Counted from the first letter of the stretch, positions 6,183 to 13,924 are shown. The stretch is 17,612 nucleotides of DNA from an uncultured Atopobium sp. (GCA_938036925.1 CALHVU010000043.1:1-17612); one strand, 5' to 3'. Numbers and translations: made by a program. Notes: generated by a model not told the origin, from the letters alone.

Positions 6183-8765
6183 TTACTTCTTGCGAGCAAC
6201 CAAGTTGCCGTTCTCGTCAGTATCAACCAGAACAGTATCGCCCTCATGCAGCTCACCTGCAATAATCAAGTTTGCTACCTGGTCAACAACGCGACGCTGA
6301 ATGAGTCTCTTCAGAGGACGAGCGCCGTAAACAGGATCCAGGCCGTCAAGAGCCAGCGACTGCTTTGCAGCCTCGGAAAGCTCCAGCGTCATGCGCTCGT
6401 TAGCAAGTCTGCTACGAACATCCTTGAGCTGAATGTCCACAATACGCTCAATGTCCTCAAGACCCAGAGGCTGGAAGACAACCACGTCGTCGATACGGTT
6501 CAAGAACTCAGGACGGAAGGAGCTACGCAGCGCCTCCATAACCTGCTTTCTGGACTCCTCGTTGAAGCCTTCCGCGCCAGCACCAGCAATGAACTGAGAG
6601 CCAACGTTACTGGTCATGATAATGATGGTGTTCTTGAAGCTCACTACCCTACCTTGACCATCGGTTAGGCGGCCGTCGTCCAGCACCTGCAGCAAGATGT
6701 TGAAGACGTCAGGATGAGCCTTCTCCATCTCGTCCAGCAAGATGACGGAGTATGGATGCCTACGAACTGCCTCGGTGAGCTGGCCACCCTCGTCATAGCC
6801 TACGTATCCTGGAGGCGCGCCAATGAGACGCTGGACCGAGAACTTCTCCATGTACTCAGACATATCAATGCGGATCAGCGAACGCTCGTCGTCAAATAGC
6901 AGCTCTGCCAGCGCCTTTGCCAGCTCGGTCTTACCTACGCCGGTTGGGCCCAGGAAGAAGAAGCTGCCCAGAGGTTTGTTTGGATCTGCCAGACCTGCGC
7001 GAGAACGGCGGACTGCTGCTGCAACTGCGGAAACAGCGTCGTCCTGACCAATAACGCGCAGGTGAAGCTGGTCCTCAAGGTTCTTGAGCTTGTCCATCTC
7101 GCCCTGCATCATCTTGGACACAGGTACGCCGGTCCACGAAGAAACTACCTCGGCAATCTCGTCCGTGGTGACCTCTTCCTTGAGGATTCCGCCGTCTTCC
7201 TGCTTGGCGAGAAGGGCTTTTTCTGCCTCATCGTATTTGCGCTCAAGCTCTGGAATGGTGCTGTAACGAAGCTCGGATGCCTGCGCCAAATCACCCTCGC
7301 GGGTCACGCGCTCCATCTGTGTCTTTGCGTCCTCAATCTGGGACTTCAAGTCCTGTACCAGGTCAATTGCGCCGCGCTCGTTCTGCCAGTTGGCCTTCAT
7401 GCCATCAAGCTTCTCCTGCGTCGTAGCAATCTCTGCGCGGAGGTTCTCCAGGCGCTCCTTAGAAGCAGCGTCCTCTTCCTTCATCAGAGCCTGCTCCTCA
7501 ATCTGCATCTGAGTGAGCTGACGATCAACCGCATCAATCTCTGCTGGCATAGAATCAAGCTCCATACGAAGTCTTGATGCCGCCTCATCTACCAGGTCAA
7601 TTGCCTTGTCTGGCAAGAATCGGTCAGAAATGTAGCGGTTAGAGAGGTCTGCTGCCGCAACTAGAGCTGAGTCCGTAATACGGACGCGGTGGTGCTGCTC
7701 GTACTTCTCCTTAAGGCCACGCAGAATAGAGATGGTGTCCTCAACAGTAGGCTCGGAGACAAGCACGGTCTGGAAACGACGTGCAAGAGCAGCGTCCTTC
7801 TCGATGTACTTGCGGTATTCATCCAACGTAGTAGCACCAATTGCGCGAAGCTCGCCGCGGGCAAGTGCTGGCTTCAAGATGTTGCCAGCGTCCATGGAGC
7901 CCTCGGAAGCGCCGGCACCTACGATGGTGTGAAGCTCGTCGATGAAGAGGATAATCTGGCCGTTAGACTTGGCCACCTCTTTTACCACGCTCTTCAAGCG
8001 GTCCTCAAACTCACCACGGTACTTTGCGCCTGCTACCAGGGCGGACATATCAAGCTCAACAAGCTCTTTGTCGCGCAGGGTGCTTGGAACATCGCCAGAA
8101 ACAATGCGCTCTGCCAGGCCTTCCACAATTGCGGTCTTGCCAACACCAGGTTCGCCGATAAGAACAGGATTGTTCTTGGTGCGGCGGCTCAGAACCTGAA
8201 TGGTACGACGAATCTCTTCGACGCGACCAATAACTGGATCAAGCTTTCCCTGGCGAGCAAGGTCGGTCACGTTGCGACCGTACTGCTCCAAGGCCTCAAA
8301 CTGCGGCTTTGCATCCTGAGAAGTTACGCGCTCATCGCCACGCAGCTCGTTGTAGACCTCCTCCACGCGCTTAGCGGTAACACCGGCGTCGCGAAGAATC
8401 CTACCTGCGTCGGTGTTGTCGTTTGCCAGCGCAGTGAGCAGATGCTCGGAGGTAACGTAGGAATCTCCCAATTTAGTGGCAAGCTTCTCGGCCTCATTGA
8501 TAACCTTGAGAAGGTCGTTGCCAATGCCAATCTGTGCTCCGCTTACCTTTGGAGCCTTAGAGATTGCCTGGTCTACCTGCGTGGCAATTGCATCAGGATC
8601 TGCACCAATCTTCTCCAAGATAGAACGCAGGTTGCGCTCATTGCTGTCCAGCAGCGCCTTGAGCAGGTGTGTTGGTGCAACCTCGGAAGCCTCTACATCG
8701 CCAGCGATACCAAGAGCTGCCTGCAGTGCTTCCTGGGCGGTTACGGCCCATTTATCTAGTCTCAT
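6183..8765 (-). CDS. clpB: ATP-dependent chaperone ClpB
   Basis: Hsp100 disaggregase that pulls polypeptides out of aggregates through a hexameric pore and hands them to DnaK; cytosolic. The 860 residues match the family. The N-domain repeats occupy ~1-150; NBD1 has Walker A GEPGVGKT (204-211) and Walker B ILFIDE (272-277); the middle coiled-coil that binds DnaK spans ~400-525; NBD2 has Walker A GPTGVGKT (606-613), pore loop GYVGYDEGG (653-661), Walker B VILLDE (674-679) and arginine finger in FLNRIDD (R757). The middle domain and absence of an IGF/L loop separate it from ClpA/ClpX/ClpC. ATG 8765 follows a strong AGGAGGGTG site. No HspR-type HAIR site is visible upstream, but the leader is highly structured. 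Confidence 0.97.
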   Translation of the reverse strand: MRLDKWAVTAQEALQAALGIAGDVEASEVAPTHLLKALLDSNERNLRSILEKIGADPDAIATQVDQAISKAPKVSGAQIGIGNDLLKVINEAEKLATKLGDSYVTSEHLLTALANDNTDAGRILRDAGVTAKRVEEVYNELRGDERVTSQDAKPQFEALEQYGRNVTDLARQGKLDPVIGRVEEIRRTIQVLSRRTKNNPVLIGEPGVGKTAIVEGLAERIVSGDVPSTLRDKELVELDMSALVAGAKYRGEFEDRLKSVVKEVAKSNGQIILFIDELHTIVGAGASEGSMDAGNILKPALARGELRAIGATTLDEYRKYIEKDAALARRFQTVLVSEPTVEDTISILRGLKEKYEQHHRVRITDSALVAAADLSNRYISDRFLPDKAIDLVDEAASRLRMELDSMPAEIDAVDRQLTQMQIEEQALMKEEDAASKERLENLRAEIATTQEKLDGMKANWQNERGAIDLVQDLKSQIEDAKTQMERVTREGDLAQASELRYSTIPELERKYDEAEKALLAKQEDGGILKEEVTTDEIAEVVSSWTGVPVSKMMQGEMDKLKNLEDQLHLRVIGQDDAVSAVAAAVRRSRAGLADPNKPLGSFFFLGPTGVGKTELAKALAELLFDDERSLIRIDMSEYMEKFSVQRLIGAPPGYVGYDEGGQLTEAVRRHPYSVILLDEMEKAHPDVFNILLQVLDDGRLTDGQGRVVSFKNTIIIMTSNVGSQFIAGAGAEGFNEESRKQVMEALRSSFRPEFLNRIDDVVVFQPLGLEDIERIVDIQLKDVRSRLANERMTLELSEAAKQSLALDGLDPVYGARPLKRLIQRRVVDQVANLIIAGELHEGDTVLVDTDENGNLVARKK

Positions 8766-8850
8766 AAAATCACCCTCCTACCCCAAACAAAATCGTGCCG
8801 GGGACTGAATCTTCATCGGATTCTATATACCCCCAAGCACGACTTTTAAT
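8766..8850 (-). promoter_or_regulatory. Structured 5' leader of clpB
   Basis: In the minus-strand transcript, an outer stem pairs AAAGTCGTGC (8846-8837) with GCACGATTT (8797-8789; one G-T pair), continues as GGGG/CCCC across a small bulge, and encloses an inner hairpin GAATC-CGATGAA-GATTC (8823-8807). The stem ends ~10 bases before AGGAGGGTG and ~23 bases before the ATG. The inverted repeat is seen directly. An RNA thermometer, an operator for an unknown heat-shock repressor, or a weak terminator for the upstream toxin gene could all explain it. Confidence 0.5.
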
Positions 8851-8913
8851 ACATATCTAAGTGTGTTTGTAATAGATTTTCTTATTGCACTATGCTGAGC
8901 TTTTGCGTTACCT

Positions 8914-8953
8914 AGCTTTAAGCTTTTGCAGCCCTATTCCGCGCCTTAAAGCT
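8914..8953. terminator. Weak hairpin after the PIN toxin gene
   Basis: AGCTTTAAG (8914-8922) and CTTAAAGCT (8945-8953) form a perfect 9-base inverted repeat with a 22-base loop, two bases past the toxin stop codon. The stem is A+T-rich and has no T-run after it on the minus strand, so termination would be inefficient. It may simply be chance in A+T-rich sequence. Confidence 0.3.
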
Positions 8954-8954
8954 T

Positions 8955-9407
8955 CTAAAATTCAGCCTCTTCATAGACTAGATTTTGCTCAGCTTCTATT
9001 GTCGAGAAAAACTTGGCAGGTGAAAGCACTGGTATATCCGAGCGAACAAAATCTGCCGCATTTCTTGTGACGATGTAATCTGCCTTTACCTTTTTTGCTG
9101 CACGCCAAATAAGACAGTCTTCAAAGTCTTCCCACTGCTCAGACAGCGCATTTGAAATATCCGCTCCATCAAGAGAACACACGTTGAGCAGCGGAGATAC
9201 TTCTTTTAGTATTTCTTGCATGCAATCAGAACCATGAGCTTTAGCGCCCACATAGTAGAGATCTGTGTATGACTGAGCTGCTATCCACAGTTCGGCATCC
9301 CTAAACTGCTTCATTATGAAAAGCTTTTTTGCATCAGCAACAAACTGTTCTCTACACAAAAAGACGTCCAGCAAAACGTTAGTATCAATCAAGAGCTTCA
9401 TAGTCAC
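8955..9407 (-). CDS. PIN-domain toxin (putative ribonuclease)
   Basis: A 150-residue PIN fold protein, expected to cleave RNA with divalent metal and to be held inactive by the antitoxin encoded just upstream. Marks: N-terminal LLIDTNVLLD (D8 metal ligand) at 5-14, the central acidic DFEDCLIWRAA (94-104) and YIVTRNAADF (111-120) followed by VLSPAKF, typical of the family end. It starts at GTG 9407 (4 bases after GGAGG) or ATG 9401; either overlaps the antitoxin gene (ending at 9385) by 17-23 bases, showing coupling. All expected acidic residues seem present, so it is probably active. The RNA target is not predictable. Confidence 0.87.
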   Translation of the reverse strand: MTMKLLIDTNVLLDVFLCREQFVADAKKLFIMKQFRDAELWIAAQSYTDLYYVGAKAHGSDCMQEILKEVSPLLNVCSLDGADISNALSEQWEDFEDCLIWRAAKKVKADYIVTRNAADFVRSDIPVLSPAKFFSTIEAEQNLVYEEAEF

Positions 9408-9726
9408 TTGACCTCCACTCGCTGATTGCTTCTTTGTAGGTGCTGTTGCCTAAATCATTCCAAAACGACGCCGGCGCGGGAACTGAAATCTTTCCAAAAA
9501 GTGACGCAAGCTGCTCTTTGTCCTTCTCGCTCAATTGACGAGAAGACCCTTTAGCAGGAGATTCTAGCGAAGCGCTTTCATGAGCATCAGGAAGCTTGCC
9601 TGTTACCAGCACATATTCAAACGCTGCATTAATCAGCTTGGTGGTGTTTGACCCAAGCGATTCAAGAACCTCGGAAACCTGATTTTTGACTTCAACAGGA
9701 ATACGAGCAGTTACAATGCTGTCCAT
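9385..9726 (-). CDS. RelB/DinJ-like antitoxin
   Basis: A 113-residue protein whose first ~45 residues resemble the ribbon-helix-helix domain of RelB/DinJ antitoxins: VTARIPVEVKNQVSEVLESLG then NTTKLINAAFEYVL. The segment ~46-75 is polar and probably flexible; ~75-113 (LASLFGKISVPAPASFW...) likely wraps the toxin. It should bind and neutralise the PIN protein and repress its own promoter. The pairing of RelB-like antitoxin with PIN toxin is a mix-and-match seen in type II systems. ATG 9726 follows AAAGGAGGGG. The promoter upstream carries a palindrome fitting autoregulation. Confidence 0.82.
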   Translation of the reverse strand: MDSIVTARIPVEVKNQVSEVLESLGSNTTKLINAAFEYVLVTGKLPDAHESASLESPAKGSSRQLSEKDKEQLASLFGKISVPAPASFWNDLGNSTYKEAISEWRSSDYEALD

Positions 9727-9738
9727 AGCCCCTCCTTT

Positions 9739-9780
9739 ACCTAGTTACATCATTGTATTCACGTATTACAACTAGGTCAA
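9739..9780 (-). promoter_or_regulatory. Toxin-antitoxin promoter with embedded operator palindrome
   Basis: On the minus strand, TTGACC (9780-9775) and TACAAT (9757-9752) are spaced by exactly 17 bases, a good housekeeping-sigma promoter. Perfect 8-base arms ACCTAGTT (9739-9746) and AACTAGGT (9770-9777) flank the -10 box and overlap the -35 box, a fitting position for an autoregulating ribbon-helix-helix antitoxin. Transcription should begin near 9745, ~20 bases before the antitoxin ATG. Confidence 0.72.
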
Positions 9781-9791
9781 GAAGCAAGAAG

Positions 9792-11426
9792 CTAAGCGGT
9801 TTCTGACTGGATGATTCCGTCTTTTAGAACAAGAGAGTGAAAGCGCTCTCTTATTTCTGGAGTTACTTGATGAGACGTCATAACAACGGTTCTCTCATCA
9901 TCTTTTAAGATCAAATCAATGAGACTCTGAACAGAATCGGAATCCAAATGGGCAAAGCTCTCGTCATAAATCACAATTTGTGGCTTAAACAAAAAGATTC
10001 GCGCAAGAGCCAACCGCTGTCGTTCTCCACCAGAAAGACTACTTCCTGCCTGGTCAATCATATGATTGATTCCATCTGGATATCTGGTAAGAATCTCAGA
10101 AAAACCTGACTTTGTTATAGCGTCAATAATTTCTTCATCGGTAAACTCATGGCAAAACAACGTAACGTTATCCCTGATAGTCGCATTAAAAATAAATGTT
10201 TGCTGAGAGCAAGGGATTATAAATCGAGCGTATTGCTCACTTTTGAAATGCTTGATTGGCACGCCATCCAAACAGATGTCTCCGTTATCTGGGCTTAGAA
10301 CATCCGTTAATAGTTTGATTAGTGTTGTTTTTCCACTTCCCGAACTTCCTTCAAGAAGATACTTTCCGCCACGTTCCAAAGTAAAACTAATATCCGATAA
10401 AACTAATTTGTCCTTGTCATAGCCATACGAAACATGATTGACCGTTAGATTTGCAAAACGATCAGGGGTATTTTCTGCCCCACTTTCTGTAGCTGGGGCT
10501 TCATTAAGAAGCGTTTGTATTTTAGTAATTATCTCTTTTGCGCTTCTCATATCAGTAATTGAATCACTTATGTTTTGAATAGGATTTGCTATGTAGACAA
10601 CAAGCTGAGATGCCGCAACCATCATTCCTACTGTCATTAAACCGTTAAGAGTGAGAATGGCGCCAATGAAATAAATTCCAATGTAAATAATTTGTCCCAC
10701 AGTAAATGAAAGCAAACGTGCCAAGGAACTAAAGTATCGAGCTCCAAATTTCTGTTTCTCCCAAGCCTGATTCGCATTGCTCATGGCAACCCGTGAAGCC
10801 TCTGTTAAATGAAAGCTTCTAAGCAAATCAAACCCTTCAAGATGCTCATTTGCTGTAGCAATAAAATGCTCAGCTGATTCAGATTGTTCTTTTCGCTTGC
10901 TAGAAATAATTCCAGACATTGTGTTGGGAACAAACATCTGCACAGCTATCATGCATAAAATGAACAGTACGAGCCACGGTGAAATAAACAGCAAGATTAT
11001 TAGGCTTACTACACCAGAAAAGACATCTATCAAGAGATCAATAAAGACGCGGAAGTATGTTTCCTCAAGTAAATCAAGATCGTTAGTAAGGATTGAGAGC
11101 CAATGACTTGTATTGAATGAGTGAAACTCAGGAATTGAACGATTGAATATCTTTTTTATCAGCTCATCACGCAGATGCGTTTGACAGCCCTGTATAACTG
11201 ACCAGCGCAAACGTCTGCAAATTAAGTCGATAACAAAATAGCAGAATATATAAAGGCCAAACCAGAGTCCATCATTCAATGCGTCTGACAAATTGCCATC
11301 CATGGCTAGGTTAACGGATTGAAGCATTACAAATGAAAGCGCAATTTCAAACAAGCTACTCAAAAGAGAGAAGACTACAAAGAATATTAGTTTGCTCTTT
11401 TGTTGAGCGTAAAGGTATTTAAGCAT
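9792..11426 (-). CDS. ABC exporter half-transporter (fused permease and ATPase)
   Basis: A 544-residue protein with an ABC type-1 exporter membrane domain (~1-300, about six hydrophobic segments, e.g. ~13-35, 53-70, 128-148, 150-170, 238-258, 262-282) fused to an ATPase. Nucleotide-binding motifs: Walker A GSSGSGKT at 360-367, Q-loop SQQTF at 407-411, signature LSGGERQ at 464-470, Walker B IVIYDE at 484-489, D-loop HLDSD, and switch His519 in TSHQ. It should dimerise and export a lipid, peptide or drug. No partner ABC gene, precursor peptide or regulator is adjacent, so it is probably a homodimer of unknown substrate. Start ATG 11426 follows AAAGGAGAT. It is more A+T-rich than the flanking chaperone genes, which suggests later acquisition. 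A 7-base repeat tract lies ~53 bases upstream. Confidence 0.88.
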   Translation of the reverse strand: MLKYLYAQQKSKLIFFVVFSLLSSLFEIALSFVMLQSVNLAMDGNLSDALNDGLWFGLYIFCYFVIDLICRRLRWSVIQGCQTHLRDELIKKIFNRSIPEFHSFNTSHWLSILTNDLDLLEETYFRVFIDLLIDVFSGVVSLIILLFISPWLVLFILCMIAVQMFVPNTMSGIISSKRKEQSESAEHFIATANEHLEGFDLLRSFHLTEASRVAMSNANQAWEKQKFGARYFSSLARLLSFTVGQIIYIGIYFIGAILTLNGLMTVGMMVAASQLVVYIANPIQNISDSITDMRSAKEIITKIQTLLNEAPATESGAENTPDRFANLTVNHVSYGYDKDKLVLSDISFTLERGGKYLLEGSSGSGKTTLIKLLTDVLSPDNGDICLDGVPIKHFKSEQYARFIIPCSQQTFIFNATIRDNVTLFCHEFTDEEIIDAITKSGFSEILTRYPDGINHMIDQAGSSLSGGERQRLALARIFLFKPQIVIYDESFAHLDSDSVQSLIDLILKDDERTVVMTSHQVTPEIRERFHSLVLKDGIIQSETA

Positions 11427-11478
11427 GCCATCTCCTTTAAAAGAGATTTCGTTTTAAAAAGGTTATGACTGCATGTGA

Positions 11479-11541
11479 TATTCGGTATTCGGTATTCGGT
11501 ATTCGGCATTCGGTATTCGGCATTCGGTATTCGGTATTCGG
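11479..11541. repeat. Heptanucleotide tandem repeat, nine units
   Basis: Nine consecutive 7-base units TATTCGG or CATTCGG (7 with T, 2 with C at the first position: the fifth and seventh units), followed by the degenerate TAAATGG. It ends 53 bases before the ABC exporter ATG (minus strand) and begins ~20 bases beyond the hspR terminator tail. The near-identical units indicate recent slippage. In this position, a unit change would alter promoter spacing rather than reading frame. Confidence 0.95.
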
Positions 11542-11559
11542 TAAATGGTAACCATAACC

Positions 11560-11595
11560 AAAAAATCAGCTCCCCGCATACGTGCGCGGAGAGCT
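11560..11595 (-). terminator. Rho-independent terminator of the dnaK-hspR operon
   Basis: On the minus strand, AGCTCTCCGC (11595-11586) pairs with GCGGGGAGCT (11577-11568; one T-G pair) across an 8-base loop, then GA and six T (11565-11560). It lies 34 bases past the hspR stop. Classic intrinsic terminator. Confidence 0.92.
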
Positions 11596-11628
11596 GGTCA
11601 TCTTACTAGTAGCATTTGCCTCGTCGTC

Positions 11629-12099
11629 TTACGATTCCTTTGGCTGCGTTGGGTTACCCTCGGTGTCGGCGTCAGAAGAAGCGGAGCTTGGCATACCAAG
11701 CAAACGCTGCATCACCATCTCTGGGCTGGTCTCGCTATAACGAACAAGCGAGGTAATGCGCTCGCGCATGTGGTACTCGTGGAGCTCATCCTCAAGCACG
11801 CGAATGCGTTCACGCAGCTCATCGATAAGATCGTCCTTCTCGAGAGCTCGTTCACGCATGTCCAAAATGCGCACAACACCAGCAAGGTTGATGCCCTCAT
11901 CCGTCAGCTTGGAGACAAGATTGAGGCGGTCAATATCCGCGCGAGAATACAAGCGCGTGTTGCCCCTAGAACGGCCGGGGTTAATCAGGCCCTTCTGCTC
12001 GTACACGCGCAGCGTCTGCGGATGCATGCCCGTGAGCTCGGCCGCAACACTAATCATGTAGAGCGGCTTGTTACGACCGTCATCCTTCTTTCGAGCCAT
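11629..12099 (-). CDS. hspR: MerR-family heat-shock repressor HspR
   Basis: A 156-residue repressor that binds HAIR inverted repeats and, in other actinobacteria, uses DnaK as co-repressor to shut off the dnaK operon and often clpB. The winged-helix DNA-binding domain is at ~13-75 with the strongly HspR-like YMISVAAELTGMHPQTLRVY (14-33) and EQKGLINPGRSRGNTRLYS (34-52). A heptad-rich coiled coil follows at ~80-112 (dimerisation), then a polar, probably disordered tail from ~130. Its ATG shares one base with the dnaJ stop (TAATG), and it closes the dnaK-grpE-dnaJ-hspR operon, the standard actinobacterial order. In this window the HAIR-like site is upstream of dnaK; none was seen before clpB. 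Confidence 0.95.
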   Translation of the reverse strand: MARKKDDGRNKPLYMISVAAELTGMHPQTLRVYEQKGLINPGRSRGNTRLYSRADIDRLNLVSKLTDEGINLAGVVRILDMRERALEKDDLIDELRERIRVLEDELHEYHMRERITSLVRYSETSPEMVMQRLLGMPSSASSDADTEGNPTQPKES

Positions 12100-13031
12100 T
12101 ACCGCTCCTCTCGGTAGCTGCGCTCATCGGCGTCAAGCAGCGCCTGAAGAGCGTCTCGCTCCTTCTTGGAAAGTTTTGTTGGAACCTTGACGTCCACCGA
12201 AACATACAGCGCGCCGCGAGTTGCAGGATCCTTCACGCGAGGAGCGCCCAAGTTCTTGAACCTGAACGTTTTTCCGCTCTGTGTACCTGCGGGAACCTTG
12301 AGTCGCACCGTAGTTCCATCAGGCGTTGGCACGTCAACTGAGGTGCCCAAAGCTGCTTCGTAGATGCTTACTGGCAGCTTCATGCGCACGTCAGCGCCAT
12401 CTCGCGAGAAGACCGGATGAGCTGCAACGTTGATGGTAACCACAAGGTTGCCTCGTGGACCGCCGTTAACGCCGTACTCGCCGTGCTTCTTGTAGCGCAG
12501 CTTCATGCCATCGTAAGCACCAGCTGGCACTTTGATGGTCAGCGACTGCTCCTCACCAGTTGAAGGAACGCGATACGTTGCCTTGCGAGAAGTTCCCTTA
12601 AACGCCTCGTCAAACGATACGTTTACGGACATAGTAAGGTCACTGCCTGCAACTGGACGGTTTGCTCGCCCACCAAAGATGTCGGCAAAGTCAAAGCCGC
12701 CAGCTCCCGCGCCTGCACCGCCACCAAAGCCGTTAAAGAAATCGGCAAAATTGGCGCCGTTTACGTTGGTGGTATAGGTGAAGCCGCCCTGGCGACCACC
12801 AAATCCACCTCCAGGAATACCGCCAAATGCGAGCATTTGATCATACTCCTGACGTTTCTTATCGTCAGAGAGCGTGTTGTACGCTTCTGAGATTTCCTTG
12901 AACTTGGCTTCATCGCCACCCCTATCAGGGTGGTATTTAGCTGCAAGTTTTCTAAACGCTTTTTGAATATCAGACTTCGAGGCGTCGCGCTTCACGCCAA
13001 GAACGTCATAAAAAGTCTTACTACCTGCCAT
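12099..13031 (-). CDS. dnaJ: DnaJ-family co-chaperone without zinc finger
   Basis: A J-protein that delivers substrates to DnaK and triggers its ATPase. 310 residues. The J domain is at ~5-67 with HPD at 34-36; the Gly/Phe-rich linker at ~70-122 (FGGRQGGF, GFGGGAGAGAGG); and C-terminal domains I and II from ~127 (GSDLTMSVNVSFDEAFKG ... LKVPAGTQSGKTFRFKNLG). The four CxxCxGxG zinc-binding repeats of type I DnaJ are wholly absent, so this is a type II (CbpA/DnaJ2-like) protein despite its place in the dnaK operon; the symbol follows the operon position. ATG 13031 has GAGGAGG 9 bases upstream. It overlaps hspR by one base. Confidence 0.93.
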   Translation of the reverse strand: MAGSKTFYDVLGVKRDASKSDIQKAFRKLAAKYHPDRGGDEAKFKEISEAYNTLSDDKKRQEYDQMLAFGGIPGGGFGGRQGGFTYTTNVNGANFADFFNGFGGGAGAGAGGFDFADIFGGRANRPVAGSDLTMSVNVSFDEAFKGTSRKATYRVPSTGEEQSLTIKVPAGAYDGMKLRYKKHGEYGVNGGPRGNLVVTINVAAHPVFSRDGADVRMKLPVSIYEAALGTSVDVPTPDGTTVRLKVPAGTQSGKTFRFKNLGAPRVKDPATRGALYVSVDVKVPTKLSKKERDALQALLDADERSYREER

Positions 13032-13063
13032 TCAGCACGGCCTCCTCTCTAAACTACTCTGCC

Positions 13064-13924
13064 TTACTCGGTTGCGCCATTTGTGGCAGCGCCGTCTGTG
13101 CCGTCTGCCTCTGCGCCGTCAGCAGTCTCTGACTCAGCTGGGCGCTTTGGGCCGCCGTGGGTAACAACAACCATTGCCGTACGAATGTCCTTGCCGCCCA
13201 TACGATAGCCCTTTTGGTACACCTGGGCGACGGTCTCATCATATGCCTCGGTGTCCTCAATTTGGCTCACTGCCTGGTGAGATAGAGGATCAAAAGCCTC
13301 GCCAACAGGATTGACTACCTCAACGCCCTCTTTGTTCAAGACGCCCACAAGCTTATTGCACACCGCTGAGACACCCTCAACAAACTGCTTGGCGGCAGGG
13401 TCGGTCAGGTTGTCCGCGTGCTCAATTGCACGCTCCAGGTCATCAATAACAGGGAGAAGGTCAACTACCAGCTTCTCTGTTGCACGCTGGCGCTCATCAA
13501 GACGCTCCTGAGCGGTACGACGACGGTAGTTATCCCAGTCAGCCTGCAGGCGAAGGAAGCGGTCATTTGCCTCAGCTGCCTGCTGCTTTGCTGCCTCAAT
13601 CTGGTCAGAGACCGAGTCCAGCTCGTTCTGCAGGCGGTCGCGCTCCTGAGCTGCACGCTGAGCGTCAGCAGCAATCTCTGCCTCCGCTGTCTCTTCTCCG
13701 CGACGAATTGCCTCAGCAACCATCTCTTCTTCAGTCATCGGACGGCCTGCGCCTGCTGTGCCAGCTGCGCCCGCATAGGCTGCGCCGTTGGCAGCGGACT
13801 CGTTGCCATCAAGCGTCTGACTTGCGGAACCATCACCCACAACACCGACGGCGCCTACGGTTTCATCACCGTTATTCTCGTTATCAAAGGTAGTGTCAAC
13901 CTTGTTCTGATCTTCTGTTGCCAC
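13064..13924 (-). CDS. grpE: GrpE nucleotide exchange factor
   Basis: Releases ADP from DnaK and thereby resets the chaperone cycle. About 286 residues, longer than many GrpE because of a ~60-residue Gly/Ala/Asn-rich N-terminal tail and a low-complexity acidic C-terminus. The long dimerising helix runs ~75-145 (LQNELDSVSDQIEAAKQQ, then RLQADWDNYRRRT), followed by LLPVIDDLERAI and the beta-wing region with GEAFDPLSHQAV and the signature VYQKGYRMGGKDIRTAMVVV. Start choice: GGGAGG lies 8 bases before GTG 13924; ATG 13930 and GTG 13933 are in frame but too close to that site. A hairpin lies between dnaK and this gene. Confidence 0.94.
   Translation of the reverse strand: MATEDQNKVDTTFDNENNGDETVGAVGVVGDGSASQTLDGNESAANGAAYAGAAGTAGAGRPMTEEEMVAEAIRRGEETAEAEIAADAQRAAQERDRLQNELDSVSDQIEAAKQQAAEANDRFLRLQADWDNYRRRTAQERLDERQRATEKLVVDLLPVIDDLERAIEHADNLTDPAAKQFVEGVSAVCNKLVGVLNKEGVEVVNPVGEAFDPLSHQAVSQIEDTEAYDETVAQVYQKGYRMGGKDIRTAMVVVTHGGPKRPAESETADGAEADGTDGAATNGATE

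Noticed and set aside
5826..6668. 280-codon plus-strand frame across the clpB 3' end and the small Ala-rich ORF
   Set aside because: Runs through the conserved clpB C-terminus in antisense and has Arg/Ser/Leu-rich low complexity.
7689..8759. 356-codon open frame on the plus strand opposite clpB
   Set aside because: Shadow of clpB; no ribosome site or recognisable domain.
8789..8846. CIRCE (HrcA) operator before clpB
   Set aside because: The inverted repeat does not match TTAGCACTC-N9-GAGTGCTAA in sequence or spacing, and no hrcA is in the window.
8766..8954. HAIR site before clpB
   Set aside because: No TTGAGT/ACTCAA pair at 7-base spacing was found on either strand.
9792..11426. Bacteriocin or lantibiotic export locus
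   Set aside because: No peptidase domain, modification enzyme or small Gly-Gly leader peptide gene is present around the transporter.
8955..11541. Insertion sequence or integrative element carrying the TA pair and exporter
   Set aside because: No transposase, integrase, terminal inverted repeats or target duplication could be seen at the borders.
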